Shown here piece after piece: positions 52,808 through 62,724 of a DNA stretch of 64,000 nucleotides. The DNA comes from Hyaloraphidium curvatum (Eukaryota; Monoblepharomycota; Hyaloraphidiomycetes; Hyaloraphidiales; Hyaloraphidiaceae): assembly GCA_025558095.1 (NCBI GenBank), contig JAIVFI010000027.1, forward strand, positions 496,001-560,000. Direction: 5' to 3'. Position numbers and translations under genes: made by a program. Below the pieces are notes generated by a model. That model did not search any database. It was not told the DNA's origin and saw only the letters and a list, made by a program, of their open reading frames with translations. Positions within the stretch are counted from its first letter, which is position 1. Every line of letters begins with the position of its first letter.

Positions 52808-53497
52808 ATGAAGCCCGTCGCCTGCCTGATCGCATTCGTCCTGGCGGCGCTCGCCACGGCGTCGCCGGCCCTCGCGTGGGGACTGCGCCGCCGACGACCC
52901 TGCCCGCCGCGGCACTAATCCCTGTACCATCGCAGCGCCCCCGCCGCCGTGTCGTCCCCCGCGGGCAGTGACGTCGCCGTGGTGTTCAAGCGGAGCTGCG
53001 GGGAGTGCGCGGAGGACCTCTACTGGTATGTGGATCCTCCACGCCGCTCTCCCTCGTCCCCTCGTTGATGGACGACCCTCCGACGGCAGCGAGTTCGCCT
53101 ACCCCGGCGCCCCCGTCGAGCACGTCGCCTGCGTCTCCCACACGTCGCGCAAGGGGCTGTACCGCAGGGTGCGTTCACCCTATGTTCACGCTGATCCGCA
53201 GCCCCACTCACGCCCGGGGACCCGCAGTACGCCGCCACCCTGTGCGACAACGACCTGAGCGCCACCAGGTGCGACGGCCAGGTACTCAGCTATGGTGTCC
53301 CCTCGTCGTACGACTTCTTCGGGAGCCAGTACGCCAGCCTCGACGCTTGTGAGGCGGCGTGCGTGGGAGCGGGCAAGACGAGCGACTCCTACATAGTGGG
53401 CCTGCCGTACTACTGCAAGTGCTTCACAGGGACGTGCACGCCGACGACGCAGTTCGCGTCCAACTATTTCGTCAGGCAGAAGGTCGATTGCAACTGA
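52808..53497 (+). CDS. Small secreted cysteine-rich protein
   Basis: Four exons (52808-52875, 52936-53025, 53090-53168, 53228-53497) give 168 residues. Signal peptide LIAFVLAALATASPALA. The mature protein has about 12 cysteines, including SCGECAEDLYWC, LDACEAACVGAG and YYCKCFTGTC; the YASLDACEAAC...YCKCFTG arrangement resembles a WSC/PAN-like small disulphide domain, but I am not sure of the family. Four exons for such a small protein is notable. Likely extracellular. Confidence 0.72.
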
Positions 53498-53803
53498 TCC
53501 TGGGCGGGTTCCGAGGTGCCGTGGGTACGGGTCCTAGCGACGGGTCGTTGCATGGCGATCTCAAGCGTACGTGCCGACAAGTCCCGCAGGCGCGACGGAT
53601 GGGGGCTATAGATGTGTTTTGGTCTCCGAGCGGCTATCACCAAGAGCGAATGCGCTCCAGGTCGCGCGCCGTTTTCCGCAAAGATCTTGATCCTGTTTGC
53701 TCGTGAGGATCGCCCACAACCTCCGTGGTCGGCATCCTGAGCATCGAACGTGCGGGCGGGCAGACGTAAACATGACCACAAACACCGGCCCGTGGTGAAC
53801 CCC
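53498..53803. other. Intergenic region
   Basis: About 305 bp; nothing recognised besides presumed promoter of the glycosyltransferase. Confidence 0.35.
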
Positions 53804-55384
53804 ATGCGCCGCCTGAGGGGGCTGCTCGCGGCGATACTGGCAGGTGCCCCAATTATTGGAGCCGCAACGATCGTGCTGGGGCGGATGCGGGCGCCGGACG
53901 TCCCCCCGGGGGAGCCCGGCGGGGGGTCCGCCGGCCTGCCGATGCTGCGCGCGTGGGCGCCCCACCCGCCGTGCGTGCGGCCTATCGCGCTGGCGAACGT
54001 GTGCATAGGCGCGGCCGGCTCGGCATCGCGGCCGCGGACGGTGTTTCCGGCGGCCGGGTCGCCGCCGGCGTGGGCGGCCCCGGACGTACGCGCCGCGCTG
54101 GGCGGCCTGCGGAACCCGTCGTTCGCGCAGTTCTGCAGCGACCTGGGCGAGCACAACCCACTCGGCCTTTTCTTCGAGTTCGGCAGCCCGCCGCCGCCCG
54201 GCTCCTCCCCTCCGCCCGGGATCCTGCCGGCACTCGCCGTCGCCCAGGCCTCGGCGCTGCAGAACACGTTCCATGCGGTGCACGCCGCGATCGCACTGCA
54301 CCGCACCGTGCGCAGCCATTTCCCCGAGGTGCGACTCCCCGCAGACCCCGCCGACCTGCGCGTGCATCTGCTGAACCGCGCAGACCATTCCCTGCGGAAC
54401 ACCTGGTTCCGCCACATGAGCTTCCTATTTTCGGCCGTGGCCCGCGACCCCGGCAGGAACATCCTCGTCGACGAGGCTTCGCCGTTCAACAGGTCTGCGG
54501 GCATCGACCGGTACGTCCCGCCCGACGTGCCAGACGCCCCGGCCTGTTTCGCCCACTCCGTGTGGGGACTCTACCCGACCATGCGGCATCATAACCAATA
54601 CTTTCCCTCCGACTTTGTCGCGTACCGCAACGCGATGCTGGTGGAGCACTACCGCGGGCTGGTCTTTGGCGAGGGACCGTTCCCCGCGGAGCCATTCCCC
54701 GACGGCCGAGCCGTTCTGCACCCTTCCCTGCGCAGGCCCTTCCGCCCTCTCCCTGGACCCCCGCCCTCCCTCCCGTCAGGGACCGTTTTCGAACCGCCCC
54801 CCGGGTCCCCACTCTCCCCGCCCTTCCGATACCCGTGCCACCCGAGTCTGATACCCCTCACCCTCCTCCTCCGCAACCCCCTCAACCCCGACCGCAACCT
54901 CACCAACCCGCACGACGCTCTGCGCTGGATCTCGGAGCTCAACCCGGCCCTTGAGCAGCGATACGGCGCCCGCGTCGTGCCCGCTCTTGCCTCGTTCGAC
55001 CCCCCCTTCCCCCCGGACCGGCAGCTCCTCACCGCCTTCCGCTCGCGCATCTTCGCCGGTGTCCACGGCGCCGGCCTCTCCTGGGGCCTCTTCCTCCCGC
55101 CGGGCTCGGTGCTCCTCGAGATCACCGTGCCGTGGATGATGCGGCACCAGCTCCCCGGGTGGGAATTCGGCAAGCCGGTGGAGGGGTTCAGCGGCAACGG
55201 GAGCGAGGGGATGTGGTTCGCCCAGTTTGCCGCTGCGGTGGGGGCGGCGCATTACAGGACGAGGATGTACGCGGGGGCGGGCGGGAGCGTGACGCTGGAG
55301 AGGGCGGATTGGGAGGAGGCGGTGGACAAGGCGGTGGAGTACGTGGTGAGGGAGAGCAAGGGCACGTGTTCTCTGGACCGTTGA
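53804..55384 (+). CDS. GT61-like glycosyltransferase, type II membrane protein
   Basis: Intronless, 526 residues. One N-terminal hydrophobic anchor (LLAAILAGAPIIGAATIVLG) and a long lumenal region. Near the C-terminus FRSRIFAGVHGAGLSWGLFL followed by PPGSVLLEI is the GT61 (DUF563) signature shared with EOGT and plant xylosyltransferases; NPHDALRWISELN sits where the donor-binding region begins. Probably Golgi or ER, transferring a sugar to a glycan or protein. A central Pro-rich insertion (RPFRPLPGPPPSLPSG) is unusual. Its last about 20 codons and 3' flank are duplicated in inverted orientation at 62473-62690. Confidence 0.8.
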   Translation: MRRLRGLLAAILAGAPIIGAATIVLGRMRAPDVPPGEPGGGSAGLPMLRAWAPHPPCVRPIALANVCIGAAGSASRPRTVFPAAGSPPAWAAPDVRAALGGLRNPSFAQFCSDLGEHNPLGLFFEFGSPPPPGSSPPPGILPALAVAQASALQNTFHAVHAAIALHRTVRSHFPEVRLPADPADLRVHLLNRADHSLRNTWFRHMSFLFSAVARDPGRNILVDEASPFNRSAGIDRYVPPDVPDAPACFAHSVWGLYPTMRHHNQYFPSDFVAYRNAMLVEHYRGLVFGEGPFPAEPFPDGRAVLHPSLRRPFRPLPGPPPSLPSGTVFEPPPGSPLSPPFRYPCHPSLIPLTLLLRNPLNPDRNLTNPHDALRWISELNPALEQRYGARVVPALASFDPPFPPDRQLLTAFRSRIFAGVHGAGLSWGLFLPPGSVLLEITVPWMMRHQLPGWEFGKPVEGFSGNGSEGMWFAQFAAAVGAAHYRTRMYAGAGGSVTLERADWEEAVDKAVEYVVRESKGTCSLDR

Positions 55385-56051
55385 ACGTCACGGACTACAT
55401 GCTCTTGGGGAGGGCTTTGTCGGCACAGCCTCCTCCCGGGACCGATGAGTGGGCGGTCGAACGACAATTCGAGCGCGAGCTGGAATCGGCCTGCGTCGTA
55501 CCCGGGCACTCTTGGCTGTTGGTCAGACATGTGCCGGAGTGTGCTTGCCCCGGAGAGGTGCGATGCCCCGCCATCACGCGACAACGCTGTTTGGCCTCCC
55601 TCCCCCCCCCCCGGATCACCGGCCCGCCGCACGCCCGCGCGCCCTCCCGCCCTCCGTTCCGCTCTCACTAGTTCATTCTCCCCGCCCCGCGCGCGCGCGC
55701 CCGCCGCCCCGCCGCCTGTCGCCCTCCGTCGCCGCACCGGACTAAGCGCCCGTTGACTTCCGCACTCCGCGCGAACCCACGGCGGGGACTGCGGGGCACG
55801 AGGAACCACACTCCAACCCGCTCCCTGCGTCCGCCACGCTCTCCCGGCCCGGACCCGCGGTCGGCGTGACGGATGCGCGAGCGGGACACCCGCGGGTTCT
55901 AGGTGGAGGCGCAACGAGTTGTGCGGGGTGGGAGCCGTGGGTGGGATACTGGCGAGGGACGGGGGTAGGACTGAATCGAGTCAATATAGTCAACACCGTT
56001 CTGACTCCAACCGCCCCTCGATCCGCGTCCGCTCCGCTCTACGGAAACTTC
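55385..56051. other. Convergent intergenic region
   Basis: About 665 bp. The first 130 bp are the part of the glycosyltransferase 3' flank that is also found at 62.5 kb. Long C runs (about 55604-55612) and CG-rich simple sequence follow. No gene seen. Confidence 0.45.
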
Positions 56052-57938
56052 TCATTCGTCCTGCTCCGTCTCGTCTCCCCCCAGCATCCCCTCCGCCGCT
56101 TCCGCCGCCTGCACCGCCGCGGGCAGCCCCAGCGGTGCCTGCGCGGCCTGCGCGGCCGCCTGCAGCCCGTGCAGCGCCTCCTGCAGCCCCTCCCCCCCTC
56201 CCAAATGCGGAAGCTCCAGCAGCTGCGCCACCAGCCCCACCAGTGCCTGCGTCGCGTTGCCGAGGGCCTGCACCGCCCCGCCGAGCGCGAGCACGCCCTC
56301 GGCGAGGCCGCCGTCGGACAGGTGCCATTCCTCGGGGAGATCGCCGGGCGGCGGGTCGGCGAGCGGCGGCCAGGGCTCGTCGTGGTCGTGGCGGACCGGG
56401 AGCCGGAGGACCTCGGCGGCCCCGCGGCGTTCCCGGCGGAAGGCGTCCCAGCGGTGGTCCCATGCGGCGAGCGCGACGCGGGTGATGCGGGGGGTGGCGC
56501 GGAGCATGGCGCGGAGGTCGCGGCCGCGGAAGCGGGTGCCGGCGTGGAGGCCGAGGGAGGAGATGGTGGGGTGGGCGGAGAGGGCGACGAGGTCCGGGGC
56601 GAACAGCGTGGAGCCGGCGAGGTCTAGGCAGGCGAGGTCCGGGAGCTGGGCCAGGATGGGGGGCAGGAGGCCATCGGGGAGGGGGAGGCCGAGATAGAGA
56701 GAGGTGAGGGTGGGGGGCAGCGGCGGCACGTGGAACGGGACGAGCTGGCGGGGGGGCGCTGGGGGTCAGCACACCTGATCCGGACCGGGACGGAATAGAC
56801 TACCCACCAACGGCTTGGTCCGGTGCAGACGGAGCTCAGTGAGCCTCGGGCACCGCACCAGCGCACGCCCTAGCGCGTTCGCGAGCTCTTCGTCCAGCGG
56901 AAAGTGCGTCACCGTCAGGCTCTCGAGCCGCGGCCCGCAGAGCGCCTCGAGGATCTCCTCGCGCGGCATCTCGGGCGCGTAGTCGTGTTGCACGATCATC
57001 ACCAGCGAAAGGCTGCGCAGGCGGGCGGCGGCCTTGGCGACGGCGGCGCATGAGGCGGGCGTGACCCAGTCAGGCACGCCGAGGGAGAGGTGGTCCAGCA
57101 GGGGGAGGCGGTCGATCAGCTTGGCGAGGTCCGACCCCGGGATCCGGCCGTCCAGTCGCAGGGACCGCAGCGAAGGGGGGGCGGCTGCCGCGAGCGCCTT
57201 GCCGAACCCCTGCTCGGGTACCAGCTGTGCCGGCACGCTGCCGTCGGGCAGGTGCAGCGCCTCGAGCTCGGGCCACGACCGCAGGCCGCGGGCAAACACG
57301 GCGGCGGGCGGCAGCGCGGGGATTCGCACGCCCCTGAGGCCGGGCAGCGAGCGTGCGGCGACCCAGATTCGCTCCAGGTCCGGGTTGGCGCCCCACAGCG
57401 TGGCGGTCGACCTGACGGCCAGGAAGACGAGGAGGTGGGAGAGGTGCTGCATGTGCGGCAGGGCGACGGCCAGGCGGCGGGCGAGGATCGAGGCGCCCTC
57501 GGGCAGCTTGAGTGAGAGGCGACGCACCAAGCCGCCGTACGTGGCCCCCCTAGGCGACTCCAGAGCCCGCAGCACCATCTCCCCGCGTTCCACCGTCCTC
57601 GCGTCTTCTTCAGAAATTGGCTCCGACAGGTTTTCCGCACTGTTCAGGGCGAGGTCCTCCAGCGCGAGATGGCCCCACAGGCGTGCCGCGACGTGGCCAA
57701 ACAGTGCGCTCGACGTCCGGAGCAGAGGCAGCAGCGCCGCACGACCGCCGCCGCACGAGCAGCCGCGCTCAGGGAACCCGTCTGCTAAGGGGGCGCGGCC
57801 CGCGGCGCACGGCGGGGACAGGAAGTCGAGCACTCGCGAGAGGACTTCGGGAGGGAGGTCCGCCAGCCCGGGGCCAGCATCGGTCGGGGAGGCGCCCGAT
57901 GCCCGCGAGCGGCGTTGGGCACGTTGTCCTCTGGCCAT
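56052..57938 (-). CDS. F-box/LRR-like protein, group C copy 2
   Basis: Two exons (57938-56808, 56744-56052; 63-nt intron, GTGGGT) give 607 residues. LADLPPEVLSRVLDFLSPPC is an F-box, followed by repeats such as SLRSLRLDGRIPGSDLAKLI, RLESLTVTHFPLDEELANAL and TLTSLYLGLPLPDGLLPPIL, then LRAMLRATPRITRVAL. The C-terminus is Ala/Gln/Leu-rich (helical) and ends acidic. It matches the frameshifted copy at 43561-45171 including the intron position. Likely an SCF substrate adaptor. Confidence 0.82.
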
Positions 57939-58192
57939 TTATGATACGGGAAAAGCGGGCGACGGCGGGAAATGGGGGTTGAGACGGAAGCAATGTGTGT
58001 TGTTTGCCGGGGCGAGCCCGCTGGCGGCGCGGCCGCCTACACCAAGCTCGGACCACCGGATTGACCTTCGTCCGAAAGGTCTTTGTCAATTAATCAAAGG
58101 TACGCCGAGGATACATGACGACGGATTCCATTAGGGCACCCCTACCCATCGTCAGCACAGCACCCCGGCCCCATTCGAGAAGCCTCCCAACG

Positions 58193-58800
58193 TCAAGCGG
58201 GAGGCGGACACACGCTTTGCAGGGTGAACACCACGCCTACTCCCCCGAGCACCCTCCACAGCGCCACCCCAAGAATGACCAGCGTGACGACCAGCGAGAC
58301 CACCAGCGTGACGACCAGCGTGACGACCAGCGTGACGACCAGCGTGACGACCAGCGTCTTGGCCAGTCACCACGTTATCTGAACCCCCACGAAGGTCGCC
58401 CGCCACCCGCCGGCGCCAGAGAAGGTGGCCAGAAACGCGGCGTGCGCGTGGAGCTCGTCCTCGATCGCGTGGCGGGCGGGGATGCTGGTGGGGGCTCCTC
58501 GCAGCGTTAGAGCTTCGATCTGCGAATTGACCGAGGGCAGCACGGCGAGTCCACAACGAAAGCATCCACACACACGTAGAGCAGCACGGTCCCACATGCA
58601 GACGCAGCCGGTGGTGGCCAGGTTGGCGGCCAGGCCGACCAGACCGATGGCGGGAACGGGGAGGACGACAAGAGCGATCCAGGTGTTGGCTGAGAATACA
58701 CCGGCGCCTGTAAGATAGGTGGAGGGTGACGTAGAGCTCGGGGGCAGGGACGGGTTCCGCGACGGTGTCGGGCCCGCCGGGTCGGTGCGAGAGCCCTCGG
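58193..58800 (-). pseudogene. Decayed copy of the membrane family (copy 3)
   Basis: Matches the C-terminal half of the gene at 62725-64000: PELYVTLHLSYRRRCILSQ, then GLVGLAANLATTGCVCMWD, LAVLPSVNSQIEALTL, ARHAIEDELHAHAAFLATFS, GWRATFVGVQITW, and GVALWRVLGGVGVVFTLQSV at the end. The frame shifts at least twice, about 20 codons between ALTL and IPAR are missing, and ITW is followed by TGA where the homologue has Gly. A 12-bp repeat has expanded inside the last membrane segment. Confidence 0.7.
58277..58356. repeat. 12-bp minisatellite inside a former membrane helix
   Basis: Units of GTGACGACCAGC, about six to seven copies with two variant units. On the minus strand each unit reads Leu-Val-Val-Thr, in the same frame as the transmembrane segment of the homologue (LAKTLGVTLITLGVALW), so the repeat lengthened a hydrophobic helix. 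Confidence 0.8.
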
Positions 58801-59393
58801 TCGGGGCGGTTGCGGGCGCGGCGACTTTCCCGCGCTGCAGACGTCCGAATGAAGGGAATCCGATGGAGAAATTCTCCGGCAGCCCTACTTTTGCTAGCCC
58901 CATTCGGTCGGGCCGCGCTTTAGTCCCGCCCGAAAAAGCCGTCAGCACAGCCATCCGTTCGGAGCCGATCCCCCGCACCGCGGAGGCCGAAATGAGGAGC
59001 GGATTGGGGTTAGCCGCGTGGAATCCGAAGCACGGACGCCCCTTGGAGGTCCAGTCGGCCGGCGCCTCCCGGAGGTTCGGATGGGGACGGCGATGGGGCC
59101 GACCCCAGATGACCCGCTTCCGCCGCTTTGCCGAAGGTCGGCTCTAATTGGAGTTGGAAGCTGCGGTTCCGGCGCAAGTGCCCATCGCACTGCAGGAAGC
59201 ACCGTCTTCCGATCGTAAGCCGGACAGCCCGGCGCCGCTCCATGCACGCCAGTGCGTCCGATCCGTCGGGAAGTTTGCCGCACCCTTGGTTGAAGTCTTT
59301 CCGCCCCCGTCGATTCCCGCCTCCGGGTGGCGAATCGCCCCAACCCGCGACACAGCAATGTGCCTCCGTGAAGGAAACCGGGGCCCCGCAGAC
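58801..59393. other. Intergenic region
   Basis: About 590 bp upstream of the kinase. The kinase frame is open back to 59148 with two further ATGs, so some may be coding; no conserved motif is present. No repeat or RNA gene recognised. Confidence 0.35.
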
Positions 59394-60499
59394 ATGCACG
59401 GCGCTTCGGAGGGGTCCTGCTGCTGCGGGGACTGCGGCGCGTGCCGCTCGCTGGTGGTCGCCGAGGGCCGCGCTCGCCGGAAGGAGTTCACGCTGGTGCG
59501 CGCGCTGGGCGCCGGCGCGTCCGGCACCGTGCACGCCGCCGTGTGCAGGCGCACGGGCGCGGCCGTCGCCGTCAAGTCGTGCCGCAAAGCCGCGCCGGGG
59601 GTGTCGGCGGCCGGCTGCGACCGGGCGGCCCTCCGGCGCCGGCTGGCCGCCGTCGCCGCGCTCCGCCACCCCAACCTGCTCCGCGTGTACGATTTCTTCG
59701 AGACCAGCGGGACGTGCTACGCCGTCATGGAGCTCGCCGAGGGCGGCGACCTGGACGCGTACCTCTCGTCGGTGGGCAGGCTGCCGGAACGCGACATCCG
59801 CTCCGTGCTGCACGGACCGTGCTGCACGGAATCCTCTCGGGCCTGGCGCACCTCCACTCCCGCGGCATCGCCCACAGGGACGTGAAACCGGCCAACGTCC
59901 TGCTCCGAAGGAAGGACGATCCCTCGTCGGTGGTGCTGGCGGACTTTGACGGCTGCTTCGTTTCCAACCCCGGGGAGGACGCTCCCGGCATGAAGACCCT
60001 CGTCGGCACCCCGTACTTCCTGGCCCCCGAGCTGGTTTCCGGGAAGGGGTACGGCCCCGAGGTCGACGTCTACGCCGCAGGGTGCATCGCCTTCCTCCTG
60101 GCGTGCGGCCGCACCCCATTCGGAGACTCTTCCTCCTTTGGCGAGCTCTACTCCCGCATATCCAGCGGGGGCTGGCTGTTCCCCAGCAGCGCGCGCATCT
60201 CCCGCTCGCTCGAGGACCTCATATGCAGCATGCTCCGGACGGATCCCGCGGGGCGCCCTTCGGCCTCCGCGGCCCTCGCGCACCCCTTCGTCGCCCCCTG
60301 CGCCCGGCGCAGGTCGGCCAGCGGGGTCCGCGTGCGGTTCGACGAGATGACGGGGGAGCTGGTTCCCGAGGAGGGCGGGAGGCGCGGCACGGGGTGGGGG
60401 GAATCGGGGGCCGAGGCGGTGGAGCTGGCGTTGGGGGCAAGGGCGGCGATGCTCCGGGCGGGACGGGGGATCCACGTGGGGGAGGCGTCGTCAGTCTAG
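59394..60499 (+). CDS. Serine/threonine protein kinase broken by a 14-bp tandem duplication
   Basis: N-terminal Cys cluster (SCCCGDCGAC), glycine loop GAGASGTVHAAV, AVKSC lysine and DFFETSGTCYAVMELAEGGD in one frame. Then HLHSRGIAHRDVKPANVLL, LADFDG, GTPYFLAPELVSGKGYG and VDVYAAGCIAFLLACGRTPF lie in another. The switch point is an exact duplication CCGTGCTGCACGGA at 59803-59816 and 59817-59830; with one copy the protein reads DIRSVLHGILSGLAHLH without interruption. The activation segment has DFD instead of DFG. Looks like a CAMK/CBL-type kinase otherwise complete. Start could be 59358 or 59394. Confidence 0.7.
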
Positions 60500-60584
60500 T
60501 TCTGCACGGCAGCTGCCGTGCGATGCAATGCCAAATCGTACCCTGCAAAACTTTCGCCGGTCTCTTCATCCCGAGGGGATGGGC

Positions 60585-61677
60585 TCACATCCTGGCGGCC
60601 TGGACCGGAACCCTGCCCACCGCCGCCCTCGTCTGCCTCTCCACCAGCACGAGCGTCCCGTCCGGCGCCCACACCTCTGCCTCCATCCCGCCCACCGCGC
60701 CGCCTCGCGTGGCCCACGCGTGCTCCCTAAACCGCAGGTAGAGGTGCCGGCAGCCGGCGGGCACGGCGCCGTGGAAATGCAGGGAGACGGAGGTGGTGGC
60801 GGTGAATAGGGCCGAGGCGGCGAGGAGGCGGCCCGAGTAGGAGGCCGGGCCGCGGTCGGATAGGTACGCTGCGTCCTGCGGGAGGGGGCGGGGATTGAAG
60901 GGTCAGGGGATGCGAGGTGGGGAGCAGGCGGGAGCGCACGATGGCGTCGAGGCCGCGGGAGGCGGAGATGGGCGGTTCTGTAGCCATGCGGGGTTCAGAC
61001 CGATGCGCGGCGCAACGGTCGCTTTCGGTACCTGCGATCCACGGCGCCTCGTTCACCTCCTCCCACCTCTCCGCGCCGCACTCCCCCTTGACGATCTTTT
61101 CGGCCAGCCCGAGCGCCTCATCCGACATGGCCACGAAACCGTTGTAGTGCATCACCCCCGCCGCTACCCGCGGGATCCCCTTGGCGTCCGCCAGGCGGTC
61201 GAGCCAGCCGCGCACGCCGGACCCGGGCCCCTTGGTGAGCGAAGGTGCGAGCTTCAGCGCGCTCTCGAGCGACAGGTCGCGGTCCAGCGCGAGGCCGCCG
61301 CGTGCCGGGGGCTCGCTCTGGCACAGGCCCTGGAACAGCGCCAACACCTTGCCCGTCCGCACCGACGCCATCGTCGCGCGCACGACGCACTGCTTTTTCG
61401 ACCGGAACGCGACCTCCGCGGCGATCTCGCCCTCGTCGCCCGCCAGCGCCGCGCCCACGAGGTCCGCCTGCACCGCCACCGGATGCGCGAAGGCCGGCCC
61501 GGCGGCCGCCAGGATCGCGCGCAGACCCCACGCGACCGTCAGGCCGCCGTAGACCGGCTCGCCCGCGCGGCCGGTGCTCGCGAGCGCGGCGGGGAAGCGC
61601 GCGCGGAGGGCGGGACGGGCGCCGCCGGGGGAGGGCTCGAGCGCAAGGAGCGCGTCGAGCGTGGGTGCAAAGGCCAT
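60585..61677 (-). CDS. Acyl-CoA thioesterase-like protein (double hotdog)
   Basis: Three exons (61677-61032, 60977-60940, 60875-60585) give 324 residues. EPVYGGLTVAWGLRAILAA matches the first hotdog helix of TesB/ACOT8-like thioesterases, with FRSKKQCVVRATMASVRTGK as following strands; the second half has ATTSVSLHFHGAVPAGCRHL, TRGGAVGGMEAEVWAPDGTL and VERQTRAA, the typical second hotdog. It hydrolyses acyl-CoA to free acid and CoA, often in peroxisomes, though the C-terminus (AARM) is not a standard PTS1. The 38-nt middle exon model is the least certain part. Confidence 0.8.
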
Positions 61678-61938
61678 ACGTTTGTCGCAGGAGGGTCGTA
61701 AAGCGCGACAATGGAACGCGATGCGGTCGGGGGACACTGGAACCTTCTTCGTGGATCGAACCTTCGCCGGAAGTCTCGGCGAACAAAAGCCGCCCGCAGC
61801 GACAGGATGGGTGCCGGCGATCCCCGACAAAGTCCACCGCCAGGACAGGTTCCAATCATCTCTCAGTCTCAACGAGTCCTGTCCTCCCTCCGCTCCGCAT
61901 CAGTACCCGTCCTCCCATATCGGCGCGCCGAACACACA

Positions 61939-62343
61939 TCACCGCCCCATCCCCGCCCTCCTCTCCCTCTCCTCCTCCTCCCTCTCCCTCCTCGCCCCGT
62001 CCCTCGCCCGCATCCGCACCCAGCGTTTCCACCTCGCGTCGTTCCTCCGGAACGCCGGGCCGCGGCGGTGCAGCTTGGCGATCGTCTTCTTCAGCGGGCC
62101 GAGGATCGGCGAGCGGAGGGGGCGCGGGGCGTGCGGAAGACGAGGGGGGGTGCGGGGGCGGGAGGGGATGGGGCTGCTGGAAGGGTTGTCGGTGGTGGGG
62201 GATGCGACGAGGGGGTTGGCGGGCGTGGGAAGGTTGGTCAGAGGGCTTGGCGTGGTAGGCGGGATTGGCCGGGAGCTGCACGCCGCCGGCCCGGCCCAGG
62301 CGTCGTGCGAAACCGCCGCGGGACCCACTCCGTGCGCGCGCAC
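61939..62343 (-). CDS. Hypothetical protein, weak support
   Basis: 134-codon frame. A Pro/Ser/Thr-rich N-terminal half (PTPANPLVASPTTDN) is followed by a basic segment LGPLKKTIAKLHRRGPAFRR and a charged coiled-coil-like end. Upstream on the same strand another frame (LLEQYGHFGKHNEVEGAGKE) also looks protein-like and could be a first exon. No family recognised and no clear splice partner, so the gene call is tentative. Confidence 0.3.
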   Translation of the reverse strand: MRAHGVGPAAVSHDAWAGPAACSSRPIPPTTPSPLTNLPTPANPLVASPTTDNPSSSPIPSRPRTPPRLPHAPRPLRSPILGPLKKTIAKLHRRGPAFRRNDARWKRWVRMRARDGARREREEEERERRAGMGR

Positions 62344-62472
62344 ACCGCGTTCTCCTTCCCAGCCCCCTCCACCTCATTGTGCTTCCCGAAGTGACCGTAC
62401 TGCTCGAGCAGGTCGCCGGTGGTGGGTTCCGCCCCCTGGGGGGTCCGCTCGCTGGCCGCCTTGGTCGCACCC

Positions 62473-62690
62473 AGCTTCCACCAGCTCGAGTGCCCGGGCA
62501 CGAAGCTGGCCGATTTCAGCTCCAGTTCGACCGCCCAGTCATCGGTCCGAGAGCAGGCTGTGCCGCAAAGCCCTCCCCAAGAGCAGGCCGTGACGCTCGA
62601 CGGTCCAGAGAACACGTGCCCTTGCTCTCCCTCACCACGTACTCCACCGACTTGTCCACCGCCTCCTCCATTCCGCCCTCTCCGGCCTCC
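62473..62690 (-). pseudogene. Inverted duplicate of the GT61 3' end
   Basis: The minus strand reads GGMEEAVDKSVEYVVRESKG then TCSLDR, nearly the same as the last codons of the glycosyltransferase at 55.3 kb (EEAVDKAVEYVVRESKG...). The similarity runs on through what is that gene's 3' untranslated region to about 55515. Here the stop TGA has become CGA, and several small indels are present. No other part of the gene is nearby. Confidence 0.7.
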
Positions 62691-62724
62691 GCCCAAGCAC
62701 TGTCCGGCTCCCAAACCCGGCAGA

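Noticed and set aside
58371-58376. TGA after ITW in the 58-kb membrane copy as possible selenocysteine.
   Set aside because: The homologue has Gly there, no redox motif is present and the copy has other frameshifts and a deletion.
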